Assembly (NCBI RefSeq): GCF_902464545.1
Contig: NZ_CABQJR010000011.1
Location: forward strand, 3,165-67,164
Source of the DNA: an uncultured Senegalimassilia sp.
GTDB taxonomy: Bacteria > Actinomycetota > Coriobacteriia > Coriobacteriales > Eggerthellaceae
Length of the DNA stretch: 64,000 bases
Reading direction: 5' to 3'
In this document: positions 1 to 9,484 of the stretch, in pieces
Position numbering within the stretch: the stretch's first letter is position 1
How the letters are laid out: each line of letters begins with the position of its first letter
Notes under the pieces: model-generated
Seen by the model: only the letters and a program-made list of their open reading frames with translations
Databases searched by the model: none
What the model was told of the DNA's origin: nothing
Translations under genes and position numbers: made by a program

Positions 1-4
1 CGGG

Positions 5-10
5 TACAAT
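5..10 (+). promoter_or_regulatory. Possible -10 element of the tRNA-Sec gene
   Basis: TACAAT lies 17 bases before the mature tRNA 5' end, a plausible -10 hexamer. The matching -35 would fall outside the window, so this rests on one hexamer. Confidence 0.4.
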
Positions 11-27
11 CAATGATGAAATCACGT

Positions 28-124
28 GGAGATGGATGGGTCCTGGTGGGCCCCGCGGCCTTCAAAGCCGTTGTGAGGCGCGCAGAACGTCTCGGGTGTG
101 TTCGATTCGCACGTGTCTCCGCCA
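28..124 (+). tRNA. selC: Selenocysteine tRNA (anticodon UCA)
   Basis: This tRNA reads in-frame UGA codons as selenocysteine; it is charged with serine and converted by SelA. All arms fold by eye. The acceptor is 8 positions (28-35 with 113-120, one G-G mismatch). The D stem has 6 bp with a 4-nt loop (38-43 with 48-53), typical of tRNA-Sec. The anticodon stem-loop is 55-71 with TCA at 62-64. A long variable arm has a 6-bp stem (75-80 with 88-93). The T arm is 96-112 with a TTCGATT loop. CCA is encoded at 122-124. It stands directly upstream of, and opposite to, selB-selA. Confidence 0.97.
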
Positions 125-134
125 TATAAGACGC

Positions 135-161
135 AAAAGGAGCCCTTTGGGGCTTCTTTTT
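135..161 (+). terminator. Intrinsic terminator of the tRNA-Sec gene
   Basis: Stem AGCCC (141-145)/GGGCT (150-154), extended by flanking pairs, with a TTTG loop and a following T-rich run. It sits 11 bases after the tRNA CCA end. Confidence 0.85.
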
Positions 162-238
162 ATATGTACTGGTTTTACTTGAGGAGCATTGCGGGTTTAT
201 GTGTTGCATAGCCTGTTCCCCTTCGGGCTTGAAAACGG

Positions 239-280
239 CAACGCCTCCCTTCCATGCTATAGGGAAGGGAGGCGTTTTGC
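239..280. terminator. Long hairpin downstream of selB, probable terminator
   Basis: A perfect 14-bp inverted repeat (left arm from 239, AACGCCTCCCTTCC) closes on a 9-nt loop and is followed on the plus strand by GTTTTG. It lies between the convergent ends of tRNA-Sec and selB, so it may stop transcription from either side. The U-run is short both ways. Confidence 0.65.
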
Positions 281-370
281 GTATGTCTACCCTGTGCTCG
301 AGTAGAGGGTAGGCTTGGCGACGGGTGGCCGCCGAATCGGTTTGCTGCGACCCTGATGGGCGCCTTCGGC

Positions 371-2305
<1,935 letters not shown>

Positions 2306-2311
2306 GGCGCG

Positions 2312-3775
2312 CTACGACTCCTTTCGCCCTTCGATGGCCGCGAAATAGCCGGCTACGGCACAGGCGATCTCGGGGATATCCTCTTCGGTGATGGTGCGCG
2401 CGTCGAACAGCACGCATTCGCGCTTGATGCGCGCGATCACGGGTACGTCGCGGTTGCGCTGCAGATGCTCCTCGCAGCCCTGCGCGTCGCCGGCCTCGAA
2501 GCGCATGCGCACGCAGAACGTGGGGATGTCGCACATGGGAAGCGACCCTCCGCCTGCACGCCCCGTCTCCTCCACGATCTCCAGCTGCGCCTGCTTGGGC
2601 GTCACGCGCTTGGCCAAGGCCTCCATCAATGCTTCGGCACGTTCGCGAACCGTTTCGGCATCTTCGGTGAGCATGCGCAGCGTGGGGATGCGGGCAAGCG
2701 CATCCTCGGGGTCCAGATACAGGCGCAGCGTGGCCTCCAAGGCGGCGAGCGTCATCTTGTCCAGGCGCAGCGCGCGGGCCAGCGGATGCTTCTTCAGGCG
2801 GTCGATGTAGTCCTTGCGGCCCACCACGATGCCGGCCTGTGGCCCGCCGAGCAGCTTATCGCCCGAGAAGCTGACCAGGTCGCATCCCTCGGCAAGCGAT
2901 TCGCGCACCGTGGGCTCGGCGTATTCACCGAACACGTCCAGGTGCATGAACGCGCCCGAGCCCTGGTCCTCGTAGACGAGCACTTCGGGCCAGGCGGCGC
3001 CCGCAGCGCCGCGGCGGGCGTTTTCCGCATCGGCGATGCGGCGCAGGTCGGTCTTCGAGACGCTTTCAGTGAACCCGATCATGCGGTAGTTGGAGGGGTG
3101 CACCTTGAGCAGCATGGCCGTGTCGGGCGTGATGGCGCGTTCGTAATCGAAGGCGTGCGTCTTGTTCGTGGCGCCCACCTCCACCATGCGGGCGTTTGAC
3201 TGGGCCATGATGTCGGGGACGCGGAAGCTGCCGCCGATCTCGACGAGCTCGCCTCGGCTGACGATGGCCTCGTGGCCGGCAGCGAACTCGGCGAGCACCA
3301 TCATGACGGCTGCCGCGTTGTTGTTCACGGCGATGGCCGCCTCTGCGCCGGTGAGCGCGCAGATCAGATGCTCCACGTGATCATGACGGCTGCCGCGCGC
3401 CATGATCTCGATGCTGTATTCCAGCGTGGAGTAGCCGCGCGCCGCCTCCACCACCGCCTGCACGGCGGGCTCTGCCAGCACGCTGCGGCCGAGGTTGGTG
3501 TGGATGACCACGCCGGTCGCGTTGATGACGCGCCTGAGGCTTGGGCGCAGCGTTGCGAGCGCGCCGTTGACGGCATCGGTCAAGATGGCCTCGCCATCGA
3601 CTGCATCCGCCTCGCCCGCCAAGATGAGCCGACGTTGCGCATCCACGGCCGCGCGGGCGCGGTCGACGAGCATGGAGCGGGGGACGATGGCTTCGAGCGC
3701 CTTCATGGGTGCGGCTTGCATCAGCTCTTCGACCTGGGGCAATGCGCGTAACAGATCGGTACGTGGTTCGGGCAT
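2312..3775 (-). CDS. selA: L-seryl-tRNA(Sec) selenium transferase SelA
   Basis: PLP enzyme that converts seryl-tRNA(Sec) to selenocysteyl-tRNA(Sec) with selenophosphate as donor. 487 aa from the chosen ATG, close to the roughly 460 aa usual for the family. The PLP lysine is in SFSGDKLLGG (Lys307), and the NATGVVIHTNLGRS motif near residue 90 is characteristic. The frame stays open further upstream, but the ATG at 3775 gives MPEPRTDLL, a normal SelA N-terminus, and has AAAGAGGA just upstream. First gene of the selA-selB operon, facing away from the FNT channel gene. Confidence 0.97.
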   Translation of the reverse strand: MPEPRTDLLRALPQVEELMQAAPMKALEAIVPRSMLVDRARAAVDAQRRLILAGEADAVDGEAILTDAVNGALATLRPSLRRVINATGVVIHTNLGRSVLAEPAVQAVVEAARGYSTLEYSIEIMARGSRHDHVEHLICALTGAEAAIAVNNNAAAVMMVLAEFAAGHEAIVSRGELVEIGGSFRVPDIMAQSNARMVEVGATNKTHAFDYERAITPDTAMLLKVHPSNYRMIGFTESVSKTDLRRIADAENARRGAAGAAWPEVLVYEDQGSGAFMHLDVFGEYAEPTVRESLAEGCDLVSFSGDKLLGGPQAGIVVGRKDYIDRLKKHPLARALRLDKMTLAALEATLRLYLDPEDALARIPTLRMLTEDAETVRERAEALMEALAKRVTPKQAQLEIVEETGRAGGGSLPMCDIPTFCVRMRFEAGDAQGCEEHLQRNRDVPVIARIKRECVLFDARTITEEDIPEIACAVAGYFAAIEGRKES

Positions 3776-3800
3776 GGGTCCTCTTTCCCTATAGCGTGCG

Positions 3801-3826
3801 GCGGCGCCCCGCATGCGGGGCGCCGC
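3801..3826 (-). promoter_or_regulatory. Perfect 26-nt GC palindrome in the selA leader
   Basis: A self-complementary run centred on GCATGC lies 25 bases upstream of the selA start codon, between the likely selA promoter and its ribosome-binding site. In RNA it would be a very stable hairpin. On the plus strand it is followed by GGGTTTT, so terminator activity in that direction is possible but no upstream plus-strand gene needs one. Confidence 0.6.
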
Positions 3827-3842
3827 GGGTTTTCCGTAGCTC

Positions 3843-3848
3843 AATATA
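3843..3848 (-). promoter_or_regulatory. Likely extended -10 promoter for selA-selB
   Basis: On the minus strand TGCTATATT gives a TG-extended -10. The start would be near 3836, placing the palindrome at 3801-3826 in the transcript leader. No convincing -35 is visible. Confidence 0.45.
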
Positions 3849-4028
3849 GCAGTCATGGCATATGCGGCCCCGGGCAAGGCGGCGAGTGCGCCAAATGTCC
3901 GGCAAATGTTATCGCAGGCGGGTCAATTCGCGCCGTTCACGCCAACGCGGGCGTTTCACGCGTGCAGCCATGCAAAAATTACCGTGTTTTTCCAAAAGAC
4001 GAGAGATCGCGAACAGGGGGAGGTTTCC

Positions 4029-4871
4029 ATGGCAATGGATCAATCGGATGTGAAGGCGCTGCGACCCGATGCGCTCGGCCCCGCCGAGATCGAGGCGAAG
4101 GCCGAGACGCTGGCCGAGGGCAAGGCCGGCATGGCGGGCGCGAAGTGCTTCGTGCTGGCGATGCTCGCCGGTGCGTTCATCGCGTTCGGCGCAACGTATT
4201 TCCTGGTGTTCCTGGGCGACTCGGCCGTGCCGTTCGCCGCTCAGCGCATGGTCGGCGGCATCTGCTTCAGCCTGGGCCTGGTGCTTGTGCTGTGCTGCGG
4301 CGCCGAGCTGTTCACCGGCAACATGCTCATGGTCACGGGCTTGGCTTCGGGCAAGATCAAACTTGGCGGCCTGGTGCGCAACTGGGTCATCGTGTGGCTG
4401 GGCAACCTGGTCGGGTCGCTGATCGTGGTGGCGCTCATCTACTGGTGCGGCGTCGGCTCGATGAACGGCGGCGCCGTGGGCGACGCCATGGTGTCGGTGG
4501 CCGTCGGCAAGGTCACCCCCGATTGGCTCGTGCTCATGGCCAAGGGCATCATGTGCAACGTCATGGTGTGCCTGGCGGTGTGGATCGGCTTTTCCGCGCG
4601 CACCGTGGTGGACAAGGTGCTCGGCATCATGCTCCCCATCAGCTTCTTCGTGGCAGCCGGCTTCGAGCACTGCGTGGCGAACATGTTCTTTTTGCCTACG
4701 GGCCTGCTCATGAAGTCCGCCGGGTTCGGCGCTGCGGTCGCCAATGCCGGCGCGCTTGATGTCACGGCCATCCTGTACAACCTTTCGGCCGCCACGGTCG
4801 GCAACATCATCGGCGGCGTCCTGGTCGGTCTGGCCTACTGGTTCGCGTATGCCAGGAAGAGCGCGAAGTAG
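4029..4871 (+). CDS. Formate/nitrite transporter (FNT) family channel
   Basis: Pentameric inner-membrane channel for small monovalent anions such as formate, nitrite or hydrosulfide. 280 aa with about six hydrophobic segments. FNT signatures are visible: ELFTGN after the second helix, GNLVGS, and FEHCVANMFF. The ATG at 4029 has GGGGAGG 6 bases upstream, and this start removes a non-homologous leader. The place beside selA suggests a link with a selenium-dependent formate dehydrogenase encoded elsewhere. Substrate cannot be told from sequence; FocA-like formate transport is the best guess. Confidence 0.92.
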   Translation: MAMDQSDVKALRPDALGPAEIEAKAETLAEGKAGMAGAKCFVLAMLAGAFIAFGATYFLVFLGDSAVPFAAQRMVGGICFSLGLVLVLCCGAELFTGNMLMVTGLASGKIKLGGLVRNWVIVWLGNLVGSLIVVALIYWCGVGSMNGGAVGDAMVSVAVGKVTPDWLVLMAKGIMCNVMVCLAVWIGFSARTVVDKVLGIMLPISFFVAAGFEHCVANMFFLPTGLLMKSAGFGAAVANAGALDVTAILYNLSAATVGNIIGGVLVGLAYWFAYARKSAK

Positions 4872-4907
4872 CGCGAAGCCCGGTGTTCCGGCCCAAACGA
4901 TTTTGCG

Positions 4908-4946
4908 AACGGCACTTGCGGATTGCAGGTGCCGTTTTCTTTTTGC
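4908..4946 (+). terminator. Intrinsic terminator after the FNT gene
   Basis: AACGGCAC (4908-4915) pairs with GTGCCGTT (4929-4936), followed by TTCTTTTTG. Confidence 0.88.
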
Positions 4947-5106
4947 GCGGCGGCGCGGTTGGGCGGCGGTGCTATAGTCGGTTAAAAGACGCGCCGTTTT
5001 CTGCCATCGGGCGCGCTGGATTCTGCACGCGCAAGCATGCTTGCGTCACTTGCGCATATCCTTTTGCGCACGCATCATCACAGACGAGAAACGAATAGAG
5101 GCTTCC

Positions 5107-6285
5107 ATGTTCGAACCCGCAAACGAACCGGCGGTGCCCGTCGACCTGCCCGGCATCTACGATACCTTCGACGAGGCGCGCCGCGCCAGCTTCGTCAACG
5201 CCATGAACTACAAGCAGGAGGGCGGCAACCTGTGCGGTTACCTGTGCTCGTACAGCCCGCTTGAGCTGGTGGACGCCGCGGGCGCCGGCGCGGTGGGCCT
5301 GTGCGGCATGAACAACGAGACCATCCCCGATGCCGAGACGGTGCTGCCCAAAAACCTCTGCCCGCTCATCAAGGGCACGTACGGCTTCGCGCTCACCGAC
5401 AAATGCCCTTTCACCTACTTCAGCGACATAATCTTGGGCGAGACCACGTGCGACGGCAAGAAGAAGATGTACGAGCTGCTCGCCGACATCAAGCCGGTGC
5501 ACGTCATGCAGCTGCCCCAGGCGCGTAACCGCAGCTACGCCGGCGATATCTGGTATGAGGAATGCAAGCTGCTCAAAGAGGAGCTCGAGCAGCGCTTCGA
5601 CGTCCAGATCACTGACGAGGCCCTGCGCGAGGCGGTCTGCAAGCGCAACCGCGTCCGCCGCGCCATGATGGATCTGTACAACCTGCAGCAAAACGAGCCC
5701 CCCGCGATGAGCGGCGTGGAGCTTATGGCCACCTTGCTGCGCGCCACGTTCGGCTTTGATGTGGATTCCTATGCTCAAACCCTTGAGGACCTGGCGCAGA
5801 AGCGCCGCAGCGCCTACGAGGCGGGGGAGCGTCCGGTGCCCGCAAGCGCCAAGCGCATCATGATCACGGGCTGCCCCACGGGCGGCGTCATCCAGAAGGT
5901 GGGCATGACCGCCGAGCGTGCCGGCGGCGTGATCGTCTGCATCGACGACTGCTCCGGCGAGCGCACGCAGGGCATGCTCGTCGACGAGGACGCGCCCGAT
6001 ATCCTGCGCGCCATCTCCGATCGTTATCTGCAGATCAATTGCTCGGTCATGTCGCCCAACGAGGGCCGAGTCGAGCATATGATGGACATGGTGGGGAAAT
6101 ACAAGGTGGATGGCGTCGTTGAGGTGGTGTTGCAAGCTTGCCACACCTTCAACATCGAGGCGGTGCGCGTGCAGCGCGCCTGCGAGCAGGCCGGCGTGCC
6201 TTACATGAAGCTTGAAACCGATTACTCCACCAACGATGCCGGCCAGGTGGAAACCCGCCTGGGCGCGTTCATCGAGATGCTGTAG
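5107..6285 (+). CDS. HgdB-family double-cubane-type reductase (2-hydroxyacyl-CoA dehydratase D-like)
   Basis: 392 aa, related to the iron-sulfur subunits of 2-hydroxyacyl-CoA dehydratases. Conserved features include CGYLCSY (Cys43, Cys47), a KNLCPLIKG segment, GCPTGG and a C-terminal cysteine in VLQACHTFN. True dehydratases need two different subunits. Only one is encoded here, with a separate activase 2.3 kb downstream, which fits the double-cubane-cluster reductases that work as homodimers and are driven to low potential by an ATP-dependent activator. The ATG at 5107 follows TAGAGG; a TATAGT -10 lies at 4973-4978. Heads a run with yedF and the DUF3343 gene. Substrate unknown; a role in selenium or sulfur chemistry is inferred from neighbours only. 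Confidence 0.85.
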   Translation: MFEPANEPAVPVDLPGIYDTFDEARRASFVNAMNYKQEGGNLCGYLCSYSPLELVDAAGAGAVGLCGMNNETIPDAETVLPKNLCPLIKGTYGFALTDKCPFTYFSDIILGETTCDGKKKMYELLADIKPVHVMQLPQARNRSYAGDIWYEECKLLKEELEQRFDVQITDEALREAVCKRNRVRRAMMDLYNLQQNEPPAMSGVELMATLLRATFGFDVDSYAQTLEDLAQKRRSAYEAGERPVPASAKRIMITGCPTGGVIQKVGMTAERAGGVIVCIDDCSGERTQGMLVDEDAPDILRAISDRYLQINCSVMSPNEGRVEHMMDMVGKYKVDGVVEVVLQACHTFNIEAVRVQRACEQAGVPYMKLETDYSTNDAGQVETRLGAFIEML

Positions 6286-6333
6286 CCGATCGTTTATGCA
6301 CATGCGGCGCTGCGCCGCGGAAAGGAAACGCTC

Positions 6334-6933
6334 ATGGAGAAGCTCGATTGCAAGGGGCAGGCGTGCCCGTTGCCCGTGGTGAACGCGAAGAAGGCCCTTG
6401 CCGGCATGGGCGAGGGCGCCCTTGAGGTGGTGGTGGACAACAAGACCGCTATGCACAACCTGGAAAACCTGGGCAAGTCGCTCAAGATCGAAACCGCCTC
6501 CGAGCAGCGCGGCGAAGCGGAGTTCGCGGTGACCTTCACGAAGGGCGCTCAGGCTGCCGCCGAGACATGCGAGGAGTGCCAGCCGCTCGTGCCGGCGGGG
6601 CAGAAGGTGGTCGTGTTGTCCAGCGAGCTGATGGGCTCGGGCGACGACGAGCTGGGCGCCACGCTCATGAAGGCGTTCGTGTTCGCGCTCACCCAGCAAG
6701 ACGAGCTGCCGGCGGCCATCCTGGCCTACAACGGCGGCGTGCATCTGACCGTCGAGGGCAGCCCTGTGCTCGAGGACCTGAAAAAGCTCGCCGAAGCCGG
6801 CGTGGAGATCTTCAGCTGCGGAACCTGCCTCAACCATTTCGGGATTGCCGACAAGCTTGCGGTGGGCGAGGTGACCAACATGTACGTCATCGTCCAGAAG
6901 CAGCTTGAGGCCGGCGTCGTCGTACGCCCCTAG
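6334..6933 (+). CDS. yedF: Selenium metabolism protein YedF (TusA-like plus DsrE-like domains)
   Basis: 199 aa. Residues 1-70 are a TusA/SirA-like sulfur-carrier domain with the catalytic motif CKGQACPLPVVNAKKAL (Cys11). The C-terminal half is a DsrE-like fold ending in a cysteine pair, FSCGTCLNHFG. This two-domain form is the one repeatedly found beside selD and thought to carry selenium as a persulfide-like species; the mechanism is not established. The ATG follows AAAGGAA, 48 bases after the double-cubane gene, and the DUF3343 gene starts right after it. Confidence 0.92.
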   Translation: MEKLDCKGQACPLPVVNAKKALAGMGEGALEVVVDNKTAMHNLENLGKSLKIETASEQRGEAEFAVTFTKGAQAAAETCEECQPLVPAGQKVVVLSSELMGSGDDELGATLMKAFVFALTQQDELPAAILAYNGGVHLTVEGSPVLEDLKKLAEAGVEIFSCGTCLNHFGIADKLAVGEVTNMYVIVQKQLEAGVVVRP

Positions 6934-6951
6934 CCGTTGGCGGTATGTAAG

Positions 6952-7194
6952 ATGCAGCGATGCAAAACGCCGCATGCGGTGGTGACGTTTCATAGCACGG
7001 CCGACGCGATGGCCGTGCAGGCCGCCGCGGCCGGCGGCGGCCTGCCGGGGCGGGTTATCCCGGTGCCCTCCGAGATCTCCGCGGGCTGCGGCCTGGCCTG
7101 GAGCGTTCCCGCCGAGCAGCGCGAAACGCTCGAGGAAGCGCTCGCGCACCGGGGGCTTGCCTTCGAGGACATCACCGTTGTGGATCTGTACTGA
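6952..7194 (+). CDS. DUF3343 Se/S-carrier-like protein
   Basis: 80 aa. VTFHSTADAM near the N-terminus and IPVPSEISAGCGLAW in the middle match the DUF3343 family, small putative selenium/sulfur carriers with one conserved cysteine (GCGL) that co-occur with selD and yedF. I chose ATG 6952, which gives MQRCKTPHAVVTF. An in-frame TTG at 6937 would add five residues; neither has a strong ribosome-binding site, and coupling to yedF, 18 bases upstream, is likely. Function is inferred from family and context. Confidence 0.88.
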   Translation: MQRCKTPHAVVTFHSTADAMAVQAAAAGGGLPGRVIPVPSEISAGCGLAWSVPAEQRETLEEALAHRGLAFEDITVVDLY

Positions 7195-7197
7195 ACG

Positions 7198-7233
7198 CAA
7201 GGGGAGCCGTCGTCCGACGGCTCCCCTTGTTTT
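7198..7233 (+). terminator. Strong intrinsic terminator ending the yedF block
   Basis: Arms of up to 15 bp, CAAGGGGAGCCGTCG with its complement, give a stem with a tight loop followed by TTTT. It sits just after the DUF3343 stop and before the convergent selD end. Confidence 0.92.
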
Positions 7234-7303
7234 GCGTATGGCTTATTGCGACCATGGATGGCAACGGTTCGGCCGGTGCCCTGCGATGCGCCGGTCTGCG
7301 CGC

Positions 7304-8395
7304 TTACCAGTTCACGAAGATCTTGCCTGCCGGCCCGGCTTCGAAGGCTCCGATGCGGGAGGGTTTGCGTCCCTGGCGCTGCTCGCACTCCGCCTCGAAG
7401 CGGCTTGCGTTTTCCGGCGGGATGGCCACGAGCAAGCCGCCGGAGGTCTGCGGGTCGCACAGCACGCCCATGCGGTCGTCGAACTCGAAGTCGTCGATTT
7501 CGCCCTGCTCCACGAACGAGCTTGCCCAGTCGATGATGCCGAACGTCTTGCCGGGGCGGCAGTAGTCGCACGACAGCTCGTAGACACCGTCGAACAGGGG
7601 CAATGCGTCCCAGTCCAGCCGCGCCGCGCATCCGGACGCGTCGAGCATCTCGTGCAGATGCCCGGCAAGGCCGAAGCCGGTGACGTCGGTGCAGGCATGC
7701 ACATCGCATTGCAGCATGGCCTCGGCGGCGGCGCGGTTGAGCTCCATCATGCCGTCGATGACCGGGCGAAGGTCCTCGTCGCTGCGCAGCTTCGCCCGCA
7801 GCGCGGCGTTCATGATGCCCGTGCCGAGCGTTTTCGTGTAGTACAGCGCATCCCCCGGCAGCGCCCCGCCGTTTCGTACCATGCGCTCAGGGTGCACCAG
7901 GCCGAACACGGAAAGGCCGTATTTGGGCTCGTCGTCTTCGATGGAATGGCCGCCCACCACGAACGCCCCGGCCTCGCGCACCTTGTCCGCGCCGCCGCGC
8001 AGCACGTCTCCCACCACATCGGTGCCCATGCAGCTGGGGAAGGCCAGGATGTTGAGCGCCGTGACGGGCCTGCCGCCCATCGCGAACACGTCGGACAGGG
8101 CGTTTGCCGCGGCCACGGCGCCGAACTCGTACGGGTCGTCGACCACGGGCGTGAAGAAGTCAAGCGTCAGCACGGCGGCGTTGTTTTCGTCCACCTGCCA
8201 AACCGCCGCGTCGTCTGCGGTGTCGAAGCCAAGCAACAGGTTCGGGTCTGGCACGGCTGGCGCGATATCGCGCAGAATCTCGGAGAGGTCTCCCGGACCC
8301 CATTTAGCCGCTCAACCGCCTTTATCGGTGAGCGTGGTCAGGCGAATGCGATCGCCGTCGCACATGGCGCCGCTCGCGGGGTTGTCCGTGCTCAT
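7304..8395 (-). CDS. selD: Selenophosphate synthetase SelD, predicted selenoprotein (Sec28)
   Basis: Makes selenophosphate, the selenium donor for SelA, from selenide and ATP. A plain reading stops at an in-frame UGA and would give only 316-317 residues lacking the catalytic N-terminus. Reading through the UGA at 8314-8312 gives 363 aa starting MSTDNPASGAM at ATG 8395, preceded by AAAGGA. The UGA falls in LTTLTDKGG-U-AAK, exactly where the family has its catalytic Cys/Sec followed three residues later by the essential lysine (Lys31). The remaining AIR-synthase-like body is complete (LTLDFFTP, VVGGHSIED, CTDVTGFGL, DPQTSGGLL). A hairpin after the UGA can serve as SECIS. It converges with the DUF3343 gene and diverges from the activase. 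Confidence 0.96.
8285..8314 (-). promoter_or_regulatory. Sec UGA codon and candidate bacterial SECIS hairpin in selD
   Basis: The UGA is at 8314-8312. Ten bases later GGGGTC (8301-8296) pairs with GACCTC (8290-8285), one wobble, closing a CGGGA loop. Distance and size agree with bacterial SECIS elements, which lie inside the coding region just after the UGA and bind SelB. Not structure-tested. Confidence 0.72.
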
Positions 8396-8542
8396 GCGCG
8401 GTCCTTTCTTATGGGGTCGGGTCGGTATCATTGCCAGTATAGTATAGTCGCAAGTAGGTATGCATCTTTTTGCATCAGGCGCGAAAGCGTTTGATAGGGT
8501 GCGGTTTCATGGGCTTGCAACGAAAGGCAGGGAGCATCGGGT

Positions 8543-9310
8543 ATGGCGGGCATCGGCATCGACATCGGTTCCACGGCTACGAAGGCCGTCGTGACGGATT
8601 CTTCGGGCGCCATCGCGTTCAAGCTGGTCATCCCCACCGGCTTTTCAAGCGTCGAGGTTGCCGAACAGGTGCGCAGCGCGCTTGCCTGCGAGGGGTTCGA
8701 TGCGGGCGGGATGCCGGTGGTGGCCACAGGGTACGGCCGTGTGGCCGTGCCGTACGCGGACAAGGTGGTCACCGAGATTACCTGCCACGCCCGCGGCGCC
8801 TCGGCGCTGTTTCGCGAAGACGGCACCGTCATCGATATCGGCGGGCAGGATACCAAGGCCATCGGCCTTGCTGGCGGCAAGGTGCGCAAGTTCGTCATGA
8901 ACGACAAATGCTCTGCGGGCACCGGGCGCTTCTTGGAGATCATGGCCGACCGTTTGGGCGTCAGCCAAGCCGAGCTCGCGCGCTTGGCGGCCGCCGGGCA
9001 GCCCACCGTCATCTCCAACATGTGCACCGTGTTCGCCGAATCCGAGGTCATCTCCTTGGTGGGCAAGGGCGAGCCGCGCGAGAACATCGCCCGCGGGGTC
9101 ATCGATTCGGTCGTGGCGCGCGTGTGCACGCTCGTGGGGCAGGTTCCCGCGGCGCGATATCACCTTACCGGCGGGTTGTGCGACAACGATTACGTCCGCG
9201 CGCGTTTGGAGGCCGAGCTGGGCGCGCCGGTGGGTTCTTGCCCCGATGCGCGTTTCGCGGGAGCCTTGGGCGCGGCCGTCATCGCAGCCGAGATAGAGGC
9301 TGCGGAATAG
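8543..9310 (+). CDS. ATP-dependent activase of dehydratase-type enzymes (BadF/HgdC family)
   Basis: 255 aa, ASKHA-fold ATPase with a single [4Fe-4S] cluster bridging a homodimer. It injects one electron per ATP cycle into a partner iron-sulfur protein at very low potential. Phosphate-binding motif GIDIGSTATK (residues 4-13), second loop IDIGGQDTK, and cluster cysteines in NDKCSAGTGRFLE and NMCTVFAESEVISL are all present. Its natural partner is the double-cubane gene at 5107-6285; no other dehydratase-type gene is visible. It diverges from selD across 147 bases containing TATACT/TATAGT hexamers on both strands. Confidence 0.93.
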   Translation: MAGIGIDIGSTATKAVVTDSSGAIAFKLVIPTGFSSVEVAEQVRSALACEGFDAGGMPVVATGYGRVAVPYADKVVTEITCHARGASALFREDGTVIDIGGQDTKAIGLAGGKVRKFVMNDKCSAGTGRFLEIMADRLGVSQAELARLAAAGQPTVISNMCTVFAESEVISLVGKGEPRENIARGVIDSVVARVCTLVGQVPAARYHLTGGLCDNDYVRARLEAELGAPVGSCPDARFAGALGAAVIAAEIEAAE

Positions 9311-9433
9311 CGGTTTGCGCCTTCGCCGCCATTGTCTTTGCGGATGGGCCGTTCGGCTTTCTCCATACGGCCCGCTTTTCGCCGCTTTGAGGGCATATCT
9401 TCCCTTCATCTATTCCCCGTACGCATTCACGGT

Positions 9434-9454
9434 GCCGGTGAAAATCGGTGACCG
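9434..9454 (+). repeat. Short dispersed repeat, copy 1 (intergenic)
   Basis: A 21-mer beginning GCCGGTGAAAATCGG recurs at 11069-11089 with one mismatch. It contains short self-complementary ends (ACGGT...ACCGT here). It lies in the gap before the cysteine-desulfurase-like gene. Confidence 0.6.
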
Positions 9455-9484
9455 TCATCATCTTCGAACGATTGGGTACAAGCC

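Noticed and set aside
5107..6285. A second in-frame UGA selenoprotein in the double-cubane gene or yedF
   Set aside because: Both frames are complete from ribosome-binding site to stop, with normal family length and cysteines at the conserved positions.
4972..7200. A very long open frame of over 700 codons on the minus strand, antisense to the double-cubane, yedF and DUF3343 genes
   Set aside because: Its composition (His/Gly/Asp/Ala-rich) is typical of the antisense frame in high-GC genes, and it runs straight across three well-supported genes.
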